The notes under the pieces were generated by a model, which ran no database searches, was not told the DNA's origin, and was given only the letters and a program-made list of their open reading frames with translations. 64,000 bases of DNA from Coptis chinensis. Lineage: Eukaryota > Streptophyta > Magnoliopsida > Ranunculales > Ranunculaceae. Below, one piece after another: positions 1 through 13,600 of this stretch (position 1 is its first letter; every line of letters begins with the position of its first letter). The DNA lies in the NCBI GenBank assembly GCA_015680905.1, contig CM027378.1:868001-932000 (forward strand), read 5' to 3'. The position numbers and the translations under genes are program-made.

Positions 1-460
1 TCCGCAAAGGGCTCACCCCCTCTGCTTCCATGGAGATGTTGGGGGCAACTCAGCTTGCCCCCAAGTTAAATTGGAGATGTTGGGGGCAGATCAGTTTAGC
101 CCCCAAGTTGAATTCGGACTTTCGTGTTCGCGAAGGGCTCACCCCACTCCGCTGCCATGGAGATGTTGGGGGCAACTCATCTTGCCCCCAAGTTGAATAT
201 GGAGATGTTGGGGGCAGGTCAGTTTTGCCCCCAAGTTGACTTTGGAGATATTGGGGGCAGATCAGTTTAGCCCCCAAGTTGAATTCGGACTTCCGTGTCC
301 GCGAAGGGCTCCCCCCTCCGCTACCATGGAGATGTTGGGGGCAACTCAGCTTGCCCCCAAGTTGAATATGGAGATGTTGGGGGCAGATCAGTTTAGCCCC
401 CAAGTTGACTATGGAGATGTTGGGGGCAAATCAGTTTAGCCCCCAAGTTGAATTCAGACC
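1..460. repeat. Tandem array of GGGGGC/GCCCCC hairpin units
   Basis: About eight copies of a 43-46 bp unit are seen, each with TTGGGGGCA followed 8-12 bases later by a complementary TGCCCCCAA or AGCCCCCAA arm. Every transcript copy could fold into a 7-10 bp stem-loop. A longer spacer unit (GCGAAGGGCTCACCCC type) recurs near positions 4, 127 and 300, giving a higher-order period of about 125-170 bp. The array lies just beyond the 3' end of the minus-strand gypsy pol remnant, where Tat/Ogre-type elements are known to carry variable tandem repeats. The array runs off the left window edge. Confidence 0.85.
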
Positions 461-639
461 TCATCGTCCGCTGTCTTTGGCCTAATCCAAATACAAACCA
501 ATAAACACAAATCAGATGGAAGGAAATTGATATCAATTTCATTGACATACTAAAGGACTCAAAATATCATTACAAAGCTTGATGTTCACATATCATGAAG
601 CAAATAAACTTTCATTTAACTGAAAAATGGTACACAAAG

Positions 640-2176
640 TCACTCATGGAACTTTCTCAACATCCTGATGTTCCATGGTCGCTTAACGGTCTCTCCCAGG
701 GGCGTCTGCAGCCTGTAGATCCCGGACGTTCCAACCTCTATTACGATATATGGTCCCTCCCAGTTGGGGCCCAACTTTCCATCTGTCTTCTTCTTGGTGG
801 CAAGAGTCACCCGCCGCAGCACCCAGTCACCAACATTAAATGTCCACGGTTTCACCCCACTTGCTATATTGTCTCTGCAACCTCCTGTGGTACTCTTCTA
901 ATCTGAGGCGTGCGGTGTCCCTTCTTTCCTCTGTAAGATTCAGCTCTCCAGCTAATATTGTCTCATTAACTCCTGCTTCAACAGCTTTGGTCCTGGTTGT
1001 CGCGGCCATCATTTCCACCGGAATCACCGCCTCTACTCCATAAGCCATACTGAATGGCGATTCCCCGGTAGAAGTCCGCGGAGTCGTGCGATATGCCCAA
1101 AGTACCCTGTGTAGCTCCTCTGCCCAGGACCCCTTGCATTCCTCTAACTTTTTCTTCAGATTATTCATTATAGTCTTATTTGAAGACTCTGCTTGCCCAT
1201 TCCCCTCTAAATTGTAGGGGGCCAAGAACCCTTGCTTTACCCCGAACGCTTGGAGAAATGCTTCCACCTTTCCCCTTGTAAACTGTGTACCATTATCCGT
1301 GATCACGGTGTGCAGGAGTCCCAACCAGCATATGACATTTTCCCATAGGAACTTCCTCACTTGTTCCTCTTTCACCTGATGCACTGCCATGCCTTCAACC
1401 CACTTCATAAAATAATATGTCGCAGCTAGCAAGAACCTTCTTTTGCCACTCGCCATGGGCAGGGGTCCGACGATGTCCAACGCCCACATAGCAAACGGCC
1501 ATGGACTATAACCCTGGTGCAAAGGTTCAGCGGGCGCGTGTATTAGCGGTGCAAAGCTCTGCCATTTCTTGCATCTCTTGGCATATTCTGTTGCATCTTT
1601 CTTCATGTGAGGCCAAAAGTATCCCTGTGTTAGCAGCTGGTGCGCAGTAGTCTTCCCCGCCGAATGGCTCCCACAATCTCCTTCATGAATTTCTCCCAAC
1701 ACTTCTTGCACCATCCGCGGTCCCAGACATTTCAGCAATGGTCCACTGACACTCTGCCGGTACAACACCCCATCCAGCAATGTGTACCTTTGGGATACCT
1801 GTTCCATCCTTCTCCTTTCTCGCTTGTTTTCTATCTCTACCCCCGAAAGAAAACTCTTGACGGGCTCCATCCACCCCAACTCTCGCTCAGTAGTTAGCCA
1901 TACCCCTTCTTCCTCTGCGGTTCTCAGTTTGCTCAGCACCCTGACCTCAATGGATCGACCCTCGGTTCCAAGAAGTACCGCTGCAACATATGCTACTGCA
2001 TCGGCGTGTCTATTCTCTCCCCTGCCTAGATGAGCAAAACTGATCTTTTCAAATTTGTTTGCCCTTCTCCGCAATACATCCAAATATTTCACCATCCTTG
2101 GACATCGGGCCGCGAACCCTCCATTGACCTGACATATTACCAAGTTCGAATAGGAATACACGATCAGCTCTCTCAC
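640..2176 (-). pseudogene. Ty3/gypsy (Tat-type) pol remnant: RNase H end plus integrase
   Basis: The main frame (2176 down to 836) begins inside an RNase H domain (VYSYSNLVICQVNG, where an active enzyme would have VYSDSQLV). It continues into the integrase zinc-binding region and the integrase core, with the DIVGPL and TDNGTQF motifs and a C-terminal LWAYRTTPRTSTGESPF block. A second frame (855 down to 640) carries the integrase tail (GPNWEGPYIV), so a frameshift lies near 840-855. Gag, protease and RT are absent; the fragment stops abruptly near 2180. The hairpin array at 1-460 sits at its 3' side, which supports a Tat-lineage origin. It is a dead fragment, not a host gene. Confidence 0.88.
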
Positions 2177-2189
2177 CCCTTTAATGGTG

Positions 2190-2505
2190 ACAATTGATTT
2201 CCAAATTGCATATCATTTGTACATTGTGATATCAGCATGGGATCATGTGTGGAACCTCCTGAAACATAGTTTGTAACTGACGAAGGAACAAAAGTTCCAA
2301 CTGGAGAAGTGAGCTGCAATCGCAAAGCTCGTTCCCTTTCTCTACGCACACGTTGAGCTAGTTCATATCGATTTGGTCGTTCAATAACGGAAGAACGATT
2401 TACTATGACGACATCAAGTGGCAGTGGATATTCTGTTGTTGGGCGTAATGTTGGAGTTACAATCTTCTCTGCTCTTTCACGTCATATTTGCAATTGGGGT
2501 GTTCT
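2190..2505 (-). other. Short unassigned open frame
   Basis: The minus strand stays open for roughly 100 codons directly upstream of the truncated gypsy fragment. The predicted peptide is Arg-rich in the middle (ELAQRVRRERERALRLQL) and has no start or domain I recognise. It is in a different frame from the gypsy ORF, so it is probably part of another decayed element or chance. Confidence 0.2.
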
Positions 2506-2909
2506 ACTATGACAAAGTTGCGCCAAAATAGAACCACGAAGAATCCGTAGTAGCAGTAGCTTTAAAAGTAGTATGATTTTATTTCACCTGAGTTGAAGTT
2601 ATATAAAGGAAAACTAAGTTTTGATAGTGGGTTGACCTCAATTTGTGCTATTGGTTGTGCTCGAATGTACTCTTGCACTATTTCTCGATTCACTGGTGCT
2701 GGTGTTTCACAATCCATGTTTAACTTCTTCTTTTTTTCGATGCAATACTACTTAGATTATATATTATCACCTACAGGTAAACTGGAACACATGAAACGTC
2801 AACCATACACTTCGGAAGATCAGAACTTCCCAGCTGATGGTTTACCCATCTAGCTAGTAGGTCTGCATCCCCATTTGAACTCTTACTGATCCAATTAAAA
2901 TTACATGAA

Positions 2910-3743
2910 CTAAAAACCAAGACAATAGATCGAGTTTATAGAGGTCTTCAGCGTTTCCAAAGACCATTTGCATTCTGATCCTTGGAGCACCTTCATCACC
3001 TCCATATTATCACCCTCCAACACATAGTGATTATATCTAAGCTGCTTTGCCAAAAGTGTAGCAACTTCTGCTACTCCCATTTCTGCTTCCTCAACCTCCT
3101 GAGCCCTGAATCTCCTAACTGTTGCTCCAACAATGTCACCTTCACTATTACTTGCTATTGCTCCAGCTCCAGTCCATCCTGTATTCCTGGTAAAAGAGGC
3201 ATCAAATCTAATCACAGTGCTTTCATTTGGGATTTCAGGAAACAATTTATCTATAGTTTCATTAAAAGTACTAATTGAAACTCGAGAGTTAGAGGAAGCT
3301 TCTCTGTATGCATCATAACACTTGTCTGTCAATCCTTTGCTCTGTCTGATGATGCGGTCCCTATTTGCCTTTCTTTTTTCAAATTTGACCTCATTTCTGG
3401 AACTCCATATGTGTTGGAGCAGGTACATGATGTGAGTCCCAGACAAGCATAGCTTACTATTCTTGCTATGGTACCAAGACAGGTACAAATCTAGCCTCTC
3501 CCTCAAGCTTGGATGCTAGTGTTTGCTATTAATTCTCAGTCCCACTTGCGAGCTAAACCAGACTGCTCTAGTCCAGTCACAAGTGAAGAATAAATGCTCT
3601 GCAGTTTCCAGTTCTCTATTGCAAAAAGGACATGAGAAGTCCCCCTTCATTTTCTTTTCTGCCAACCTATCTCCCATATGCAGCACATACATATATAGTT
3701 TCCAAATGAACATCTGCATATAAGAAGGTAGAGGGGTTCCCAA
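2910..3743 (-). pseudogene. LINE zinc-binding segment and RNase H domain
   Basis: The segment 3743-3516 holds the RT-associated zinc-binding motif CPFCNRELETAEHLFFTCDW (C-x2-C...H-x4-C). The segment 3506-2910 holds a plant-type RNase H fold (IRFDASFTRNTGWTGAGAI ... EGDNMEVMKVL). They lie in two frames separated by a stop or frameshift near 3510. A C-terminal RNase H downstream of zf-RVT is typical of the RNase H-bearing plant L1 lineage. Confidence 0.85.
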
Positions 3744-4338
3744 AGCTGTTTTATAGCTTTGTAGTTTACACTAGAGCTTTGGCCCATATCAGTTTTCTTT
3801 TTATTCAGAAACTCATATGCAGACTTAATTGTAAGCCTCTCAAACTTTTCCATATCCCATATCATTTTGTCAGCAGAGTCAGAGGCAGGTATAACAACTA
3901 CCTCCTAAATTCTCTGACTTATGAAAGGATGGAAATATTGGTTGAGTTTGACTGGATCCCATCCACTACCATCTGTCAGAAAGAGGTCTGAAACATGAAG
4001 GTTTGACAAAGTGTTATCCACCACCCCGAATTCTTCCAGAGTCATATGTTCATTCAAACACCTGAGCCAAGGATCCTTTAGAATGGAGATGGTGGTACCC
4101 TTTCCTATTCTCCATATCAGACCTCCACTGATGGAGTTTATGGATACCCTTCCAAAAGTAAGAGGCTTGGTCAGGTGGTTTTTCCACATCTCCAATTCAT
4201 TTCTTGCCATATATGCTAAACATAGTTCTAGTCCACAGAGAATGTATGTCTGTAGCTACCTTCCAAGGAAGCTTAGCTAACATTGCCACATTCATATCCC
4301 TTGTCTTTCTGAGGCCCAAACCTCCTTCAAGTTTGGTC

Positions 4339-5385
4339 TTACAAATTTGTTCCCACCCAATGGTTTTGAACACTTTTAGAATTTTTTGTTCCATTCCACC
4401 AGAAATCCCTACATGCCTTATCTATCTTATTGCATGTGACCACTGGCAGCAAATAAGTAGACATGACATATAGGGGGGTGGCTTGGATCACAGCTTGGAT
4501 TAGAGTAGTTCTCCCAGCTTGAGACAACACCTTGGCTTTCCATCCTTTGACCTTTCTATAGATTCTATCCACCAAAAAATCAAATTCCTCGGCCTTTTTC
4601 CTAGACAGCATAATAGGAACCCCTAGATACTTTTCTTTTGGATCAAAGTTCCTCATTTTCCAGAAACGTTTGAGCTTTATTTTCTGCCTATATTTGACAT
4701 TCCTACTAAAGAACACACTAGATTTATCAAAATTTATTTTCTGCCCAGAGGCATTGCAATACTCATCTAGAATCTTCTTTAGATGTCCACTTTCAGCAAG
4801 GTTTGCTCTTGTGAACAGAATTAAGTCATCTGCATAAAGCAAATGGGTAAGAGCAGGAGAGTTTCTCCTTATCTTGACACCATGCAGCTCATCCTTGAGC
4901 TCAGCTCTCGCAATCATCCTAGAGAGAACCTCAGAGACCAAAATGAAAAGATGTGGGGATAGAGGATCCCCTTGTCTCAGCCCTCTCTCAGGGATAAACT
5001 TCTCTAGAGGAGAGCCATTGAGCATGACCTGGAATGACACTGTGCAAAGGCATTGGTGTATCATACTTCTCCACTTATGGTTGAACCCAAGTTTTTCAAA
5101 AATGTTATCAACAAAGGCCCATTCAACCCTATCATAGGCCTTAGCCATGTCCATCTTAAGAGCATACCAACCCTCATTTTTATTTTTCATGTTTTTCATA
5201 TTATGGAACACTTCACAGGCAAGGCCTACATTGTCCCCAATGCTTCTACCTTTAATGAATGCCCAAAAGGAGACAATTCTATTCATAAGACCTTTTAGTC
5301 TGTTTGCAAGAATCTTAGAAACAATTTTGTACCCAAAGTTGTATAAGCTGATAGGTCGAAATTTAGAAGCATGGTCAAGATTCAC
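4339..5385 (-). pseudogene. LINE reverse transcriptase domain
   Basis: This 348-codon frame carries the non-LTR RT core: MDMAKAYDRVEW (motif A), GLRQGDPLSPHLF (motif B) and LLYADDLILF (the YADD catalytic box, motif C), followed by the thumb-like region LGVPIMLSRKKAEEFDFLV. The normal start is missing, and the frame breaks near 4339, after which the sequence continues in other frames (about 3647-4394). It belongs to plant L1-like LINEs and copies its own RNA at nicked DNA when intact. This copy cannot be active. Confidence 0.9.
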
Positions 5386-5405
5386 AACCTTAGATACAAT
5401 CCATG

Positions 5406-7655
5406 TTTAACTTATGGAGTAAATTTGAATCAATTTGTGTGATTGTTTGAATCAACATATTGAAAGCAAATATAAAGTTATATTAGATATATATTGGAAG
5501 TTAGACTGTATGTTGAGACGAAAACAATAAGGATTAAATCATGAATGAACATTGAGTAAGGGAATCTTACCACCGCCCGGCCGACCGTTTCCGTTACCTT
5601 ATACCTGAAACTCAATAAAGTTGTTATCTTGAAATCAAAAAACCAAGCAAGGGAAAACATCGTCATGTACTAAATCCGTTAAATCCATTCTATTTGAACT
5701 CAAAAAATTCTTAAAAAATAACTAACCTTGTATCTTCAATGAAAGACATCATCACAAAACAACATTGACCATCGTTGAAGCAATCAAATTTTTTTGGTTT
5801 CTCTATGTAAACAACTAACCTATGCAACCAACCTATGCAAATAATTTCAACAAATAATTTTTCTACTAACTTTCAATTAACACTGACCACCGACCTATGC
5901 AAATAGTTTTTCTACTAACTTTCATTTCTGAAACTATGTAATGGAAGACATCATCACAAAACAACATTGACCATCGTTGAGGTAATCAAATTATTTTGGT
6001 TTCTCTATGTAAACCACCCACCTATATGCAGCCAACCTATGCAAATAATTTCAATAAATAGTTTTTTTACTAACTTTCAATAAACACTGACCACCGACTC
6101 ATGCAAATAGTTTTTCTACTAACTTTTATTTCTGGAACTATGCATTGTGTATAGAATCCACGAAATGTGGCTCAAAATAGAATCCTGTGCATTGAAGAGA
6201 TATTATTTGTTTTTTTTACTGGGAGGACCATGGTGTCCATGGAATTGATACAGACGGGAGTCGTTATATGCTTCGCACTGAGAAATAATTTCTTTATATA
6301 TTACTAACTATTGGATGATCTGACATTTTTTGTCACAGTATTTTCGTAACTATGTCTTAATGTGACATTTGTTGCACAGTAGAAATCATGCTGTGTTTTA
6401 TTGTATAGATACTTGATCAACAGGATACTTGTTGTCTACTTGTACGAAACCTGGGTAAAGAACAATGTAAGCACCCACCTTTATTTTCACCTTGTGAAAC
6501 AGATTATGAAATGGAACGAGTATATATATAAAGTAATGTAATAGACATAACACTTCATCCTCAAATGAAGATATAATGAAGACAATCTGATCGAACTTAC
6601 AGCCCAGTAGGCGAAAAAATGTGTTTGATTATCCTGATAGAGTGTAGGTGTTACACTGTTACCTGTAAAATACAAAATGCATTAAGAGACATCTTTGTTA
6701 TGATATAGGATCAGTATATTATACTTTTTACATCACGCTTACTACCATATGCCCCTACAAGATGAGTTAAGTATCAACGTTTTGTGGGATAAGATATACT
6801 AGCCATGCTGACCTCTCCACTTTCTATTATATCATCTTCTGGAAACGTTAAATATATATATTTAAATGAGCTAAATTTTAGTGGAGATGTTCATGGTTCG
6901 TAGATTACAACTATTATTTTATGAAAAAAAAAAAACAGAATAAGTAAACAAAAAAATTGAACTATTCCTCAATTTGAGCATTAAATCGAGTTTTATCAAC
7001 TAGCCCTGCGGTGAGCTAGAAGCATTCAGGCTATATAGGTTTGGCAACTTGGCATCAAATATGTAGTCTGGGTATTTCAGTTGCGATTCAAAGCTTCAAG
7101 ACTACAGTCACCTTGGAGCAAATCAGTATGATAGCAATGACTACAATCATGATTACTGGTGCAGAGTGTGGCTTGTGGAGATGTGGAATTGCCAATTCTT
7201 TTATTATGGACTTTTTTTTAAGTGGCAAGGCAGAACGAAGTTAACTCTTATAGCTAGTACCATTATCTCAAATATCTGAACACTTTTATACATATGATAC
7301 ATGAATTGTATGTGACTATTTTTTCTTTAGCCTTTTTTACTGACAAGAAGCAAATGCAGGGGAAAGATGACATCCGCACCAAGTTCTTAGAATTTACAAA
7401 AAAATAACACTAAAGAAAACAAGGAGAATTATCCAGCACAACAAAGCGCACCAATCATTGATCCCCTCAAGTACAAGTAGTCTGCAAGATCGAGCTAGGA
7501 TCATCTCTTCAGTAACACACTGTTCATGATCAAGCTGCTCATGTTGGCAGGTATGCAAACAAAAGTGGGCTGAACAAGATGAATTGCAATCTTCTCACAA
7601 ACAAAATCCCCCTCTCCTCGAACCTTTTTCTAAATTCTTGATCATTTCTTATGGT
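5406..7655. other. Intergenic AT-rich region
   Basis: No convincing gene is seen between the LINE remnant and the 3' end of the kinase gene. It holds a local two-copy repeat (annotated separately), AT-rich stretches and short homopolymers. The last few hundred bases probably include the kinase 3' UTR. Confidence 0.6.
5741..6150. repeat. Two-copy direct repeat, ~202-bp period
   Basis: The segment beginning AAGACATCATCACAAAACAA at about 5742 recurs at about 5944 with a few substitutions. The similarity continues through a shared GGTTTCTCTATGTAAAC stretch and a TTTTTCTACTAACTTTCA stretch. The unit also has internal partial repeats of CTAACTTTCAATTAACACTG. Confidence 0.75.
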
Positions 7656-10600
7656 CTACAATTTCTGAGAATTTCGAAGTCCGGTTGGGCTGGGCGCATT
7701 GTGAGAACCCATGCTGGCAGTTCTCAAAAGTCTACGGAACTCTGATAAGTTAATCTTCCCATCTTTATCAACGTCAGCCTCCTCTAAAAGTGGGTCAATC
7801 GATCCCTTCAGTCCTGTATGCTGTGATCAACAAACCAACTTCCATGAGATACAAAATTGTGTGGTTGACCATTATGAAAGAGGAAAGGTAGTAACTAATT
7901 GTGTGGTCCAGCAATAAAAGGTACAAGATGTATGGAGGGGAATATGAATTGATGAAAACCTAATGTGATCAATCTATGAGATACCACACTCTGAAATTGA
8001 TCCGGGTGGATTGTACCTTGAAGTTTTTTGGCCCTATCAAGCTAAAATATAGGTGACAATCCCAAATAAACAGATCAAGGAGCAAAATCCGTGACAGCTA
8101 TTAAGATCTATTATCATCATAGAAATGAATGGAACAATGAAATACTTGGTCGCCTCCACCATGAATCTTCATGTATAGCACCATCTCACAAGTAATTTGC
8201 TCTTAGTAAAAAGTACAATGTATTGCTATTTCCAATTGGAAAATCTATGTTTTTAGTTACTAAATACTAGATCTGATGGTTGAGTTTTATATCCAGAAGG
8301 ATGAACTTGTGGGTCCATTAACCATTACAAAGTCATCTTATCTTTGATGAAAAAAAAACTGATGATGGTGTGTGTATGTCTGTGGCAGTGTGACTGTGAG
8401 AGAAATTTAACATGATTTTTACACTAACCATCCTTAATTCCTCTGGGGTAATAAATCCATCTCCATCCACATCAAATTTCTCAAATGCAGCTTGAGACAG
8501 TAGATGCCACTTCTGAGAGTCATGTTCTAACTGGTGCACATGTAAAGTGGCTGCAACAAATTCAGAGAAGTCCACTAGCCCATCTGTGTTGCTGTCAATC
8601 TGCCAAAGAAATAAACGAGAACTTTAACCATGCAGAAAAGAAGAATTCTTGAGTGCATGCAAACTTGAACGAGTGTCCTCATTGTCATAGCAATCAAGCA
8701 TGTATTTGTGCAGAACGGTACAAAGACCCAAAATACTGACATTTCACTCCACACAAAGTTTTGGAGTAATAGTGCTTGCAAATCTTTTCCAAACGATATG
8801 GTGCAGTTGAGCACATACAGATATTACCTTATGAGGGTAATGTTATGGGAACCATCTACATGGGGTAATGCCACTAAGTAAGAATCTACGAAGAAAATCT
8901 CCACTCAATCACATCATGAGAAATTGGGAACCAGTCATGACCTATACCCTATAGTCCTATCCTCTGGGAGTTCTACATGATCCATTCTTAGTAAAGTGCA
9001 AAAACTACAAAATAACCTAAATATAGGGAAAGGAATCACACCAAGAATTATAGAAATTGCCAATCAAAAAAAAAGAATTATAGAAATTACTTCAGAGACT
9101 TTGCTTACCGCTTGAAGAATTTCTAGAACACGTGGCTCCTTCATTTTCCATGGAAGATCCTTTGCAAGGGCCTGCACACACGATTTTGAGAAACAAGAAA
9201 TTAACCTAATACAATATGTAGCTCCATTATAAAAATGGAACTATTGAAAATAGTAAGTTGCTAGATTTCATAATGAAAAATGTAAACAATAAAAATAAAA
9301 ATAATAATAATAAACCTGTCTCATTTCTTCATAACTTATAGCACCACTTTTATCCACGTCGATTGCATCGAACTGATCGCGGAGGTCAGATAGCTCATCT
9401 TCGTTAAGTGTGCTAGCCAATGCCTGCAAGAAACCACGAAAACAGATCAAATTAGCTAAAGCTATTTAAACGATGTCATGCTTAGAAAACTATTTATTTT
9501 TCAGTAACTGTTCACAAACAAAGGTATTTACCCTAAGAGCAAACTGTTTGAACCGGCTATACTTTACGAATTGCCTCATGTTGGACAGCACCAAAATATC
9601 CACTGGGATCTCTGATGCATCTCCCCCTTCTCTAACCCATGGATGTGCTGGAAAAAAAATAGTTAGTACTTAGTACTTTAGTAGTATTCAGAAAAGACTA
9701 ATGACCAATGTACGAATTCTGCTACAATGTAGTCCAACTATTTTTCACATGTAATCAGCAAGTTCCAAGTAGTAAATCTGGAAACAGCACAAATAGTATT
9801 TTCTAAAAGTTAACGCCAGAGGGTAGATTTAAGGACAGACATGTTGCCTCTCTCAAACCCTTTGGTCATGTTCAGCAGGGGACATAGGCTATGATAGACT
9901 AGTCATAACAAATGCCGTCCTAATATCTCCTGTCAGTTTACATAAATATTTTCAATAGCACTACATAATGACAACAACTGTCCAAGCATTAGAAACTACA
10001 ATGAAAAGAAGAAAGAAGAGAAGGGAGCAGAGAGAGAGAGAGAGATACAGTTGACTCTCCTCGCCATGCACTGCCATTCAATATACAATCAGTCATATAA
10101 AATTGTGAATTCAAAAGATCCACATAAGTCATTTTCATCCAAACAAAATAAATAAAAACTTTCATACCCTCCACCCGGAGCAGAGAGTCCAGAAACTCAT
10201 AGAAATGCTTTGTGAGAATGTCACCAAGCCGGTGTTCATACTCAATGTCAATAATAATGATTCACTTTAATACAAGATTGCAAATGAAGTAGCAATCTGC
10301 TATATGTTACCATCCCAAGGAAACACGTGATAGCTAGTGTATTTTATTATCTAACCAACCATCTTTTCTGAGGAGCCTTTTTCAGGTTAGAAATATAATG
10401 TGTACAATAAAGCTTTCAAAGTGCATCCATGCAGTCACCAATTAACCAAACTAACTGCATATGGAATATCAGGAGTTACTGTAAATTAAATAAACGTTCT
10501 AATCAATCTTAGATATCAACCAGACTCATCAAACTCTCCCCTTAACCTTTTAGAGGCAGCCAGAGGTGTGCAACTGGTTCAGAGTTTAGACTCTAAACTC

Positions 10601-13600
10601 TAAGCCAAGTTTTTTTACCAGTCTATCACAGTAAACCAAACGCATACTGCAAATTAGAAACACTAATAATCTAATACCTACTCTGAAACAAGCAACTGGA
10701 ATCAACAACACCAAGAAAGTACCATAGTAAGTCCAATGAAATTACTAATCAATATAATTTTCGAGTCAACAGTAGAATTACTTTTACGACCGGTAAACGC
10801 TAGTCACCATTGTACTAAGTTTTTCAAAATAGGCATGAAGGTACTGTTTCAAGCCCTAACTAATTTTCCTCAAACGACGCCCCGTAACTGACTTCATACT
10901 CAGGCAATCACAAAATTACTACTAAACCTGGTCACTCATCATTTACACCTTCTCTTGTAAGTCTCCATGTGAAAAGCATTCTTCATCAACCCATTACGAA
11001 GGTCAGTTACGATGCACTGAAACTGAAACATAACTCAAACAGAATTAAGGCAGGCCGTAGGCAACTGAAAATAATGTCTCAATTTTCAAGAAAATCCATA
11101 ACCTTTAGCCTAACCGCGGCTCCAATTTCTCAATAAAACCATTAGGGTGATACTTGATGGTGGACCGGTCCTTACATATGGAGGTTGCCGGTTTGATACT
11201 CATTAGCTTTGTCTAGTAGGTTTTCACTTTGTAGTTATTAAATCCTATGGGACTGTCGATGAATAGGCTTCAGGCATGATATCTCTAGAGCTGGTTATGA
11301 AGGCGATGTTGGGGATTATATCAATACCAATCGATTCCCCCACTACACAGATAACTTGTATTTGAACACAATTCAACTCCGGACAAAATCTAAATATCAA
11401 CTACAACCTATACTAACATGCCCAACTCGCTAAAAACAACTATTAACAAATGATAATAATGTAAAGCAAGAAAAGCAAACCACAACACAAAGATTTACCG
11501 TGGTTCGCCAATGATGCCTACTTCCACAAGAGCCGTTCTTAATAAAGTGGGAAGGAAGATTACAATCTCTCCTTTCGGTCTCTCACCTTACTAGATCACT
11601 CTTTATCTCTTTCTGAGGGTTGTATCTCCTGTAAAGGTTATCTCTCAATCTTGATAGCTTTCAAGATTGGGTTTCGCTTTCTTTGTTTTAGTCCGGATTC
11701 CAATCCTTTCCGACTTGTTAGGTTAGGTTTTCCAAAACCTTGATTTTGGTTTTATCTCCAAAACCAAATTTCGGGTATCAGAGCAAAGCCCACGAAAAAT
11801 AGACGAGGCGTATGCTGGCGCTTCTCTCGAAAGCCGAAGTCGCTAAAGACATCGACCGACCGCGCGGGTCGGTCTTTGAGCTTGGCTGGCGCTCTTAACG
11901 CATCGGAACTCGCGCTGAAGTCGCGCCCTCGAAGCGCTGGCGCCGACATTCTCGATGCGAATTCGGCTCCGTTTCTCTCCTCTGTTTCTCTCCCTCATGT
12001 GAGGGATAACTCCAACAATCTCCCCCTCGAGCGGTGGGGAATACCTCCATGCAATTTCCAAATCAACAGAGGAGTATGCTACCATTCCGGCGATAGCACA
12101 ACAAATATCAAACTTACCTTTCGGTAAGACTTTGGTCATCATATCCCGACCCGTTCTTTGTCGGTATGGATCTTCTCGATACACAAATGCTTGTCCTCGA
12201 AAGTACTTCTCTAATCCAATGATAACGCGACGTGTATGTGCTTGGATCTAGAATGAAAACTCAATTCTTGCTCAAGTGGATGGCGCCCGATCATCACATT
12301 TAACTACAAACCGTTTCGTTTTTTAGCCCTAGTTCGTCGAAGAACCTCTTCATCCATAAGATCTCTTTGCAACACTCGATTGGTCGCAATATATGCTTCA
12401 GAAGTGGAGGAGTGGGGCAACACACTTTTGCAACTTAGATTGCCAAGAAACCGCTCCCCCCGCAAAAGTAACCGGATAACCCGAGGTAGACTTCATCGAG
12501 TCAACATCACCGCCATGTCCGTCGGTGTAGCGCTTCAAGTAAGGGCTTACTTCCACCAAAGCACAAACACGATTTGGAAGTGCCTTTTTGAGATATCTCA
12601 ATATCCACTTAACACCTTCCCAATGCTCTTTACCCGGATTTGATGTAAATCGCTTACAACCCCAACGGCGAAAAGCAATATCCGGTCTAGTACACACCAT
12701 GGCATACATCAAACCGCCCATCGCGGATGCATAAGGAATCTTTTCCATCCGACCGCGCTCATGCTCACCGCTTTGGACATCTCTTTGGTCACGCGGAACC
12801 GCCACCAAGCGGATTAACCGACCGGGCAAGCATTGATCCATGTTGAATCTCTTCAACACCTCTACCAACGTAGCTTTCTTGAGAAAGCCACAACTTCCCA
12901 CTCTTTTTCATCACGAGTGATCCGCGATCCCAAGTATCGCTTTGCTTGACCCAAATCCTTCATCTCAAAGAACTTACTCAAGTCTTTCTTTAGCTTGGAT
13001 ATCTTGTTGATGTTTGGGCCAACTATCAACATATCATCCACATACAATAAAGACAATGAAATCCCCATCCGAAATCTCTCAACAAACACACAATGATCGG
13101 AGGCGGACTTTTCAGTATCCTTCGCTTAGCCATAAAGGAATCAAACTTTATGTACCATCGTCTCTTGCTTGCTTTTCAACCCATACAAGCTCTTTATCGA
13201 CTTGCATACTAGGTGCTCCTTGCGCTTTGACCTCAAAACCCCTGCGGGTCGGGTCCATGTAGACATCTTCTTCAAGGTCTCCATAAAGAAAAGTCGTCTT
13301 AACATCTACCGCTTTCAACCTCTAGGTTCATGCCATGCGGTCATACCCAATACCACCTGGGATAGAAGTCATCTTCACTACAGAGAGAAAATCTCATCAA
13401 AGTCAATTCATTTCCTTTTGACCGAATCCCTTCACAAAAGGCGAAGCTTTGTGCCTTGGGTGAGGATTGTTCTCCTCATGCTTGACTTTGTATATCCACT
13501 TATTCTTGAGAACTTTTTTCCCCGTGGGTTTCTCAACTAACTTCATAAGTGTGATTCTTATGCAAAGAATCCATCGTCATCATGGCCTTCAACCACTTTT

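Larger units (their letters stand above)
2730..5405 (-). mobile_element. 5'-truncated L1-type LINE
   Basis: Three protein segments occur in LINE order on the minus strand: reverse transcriptase, a zinc-binding segment and a C-terminal RNase H. The endonuclease ORF and the N-terminal part of RT are missing, so the element is 5' truncated near 5405, as is usual for LINE insertions. A T-run on the plus strand near 2733 may be the remains of the poly(A) tail. No target-site duplication was found by eye. Confidence 0.85.

Noticed and set aside
10165..10260. Protein-like minus-strand stretch in kinase intron 7 ([20 protein letters not shown])
   Set aside because: It is short, has no matching splice phase with the kinase exons and does not fit the family at this position. 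Probably chance or a tiny old fragment.
11140..11300. Possible SINE head (GGTTTGATACTC resembling a B box) left of the copia element
   Set aside because: No A box at the right spacing, no poly(A) end and no target duplication could be found.
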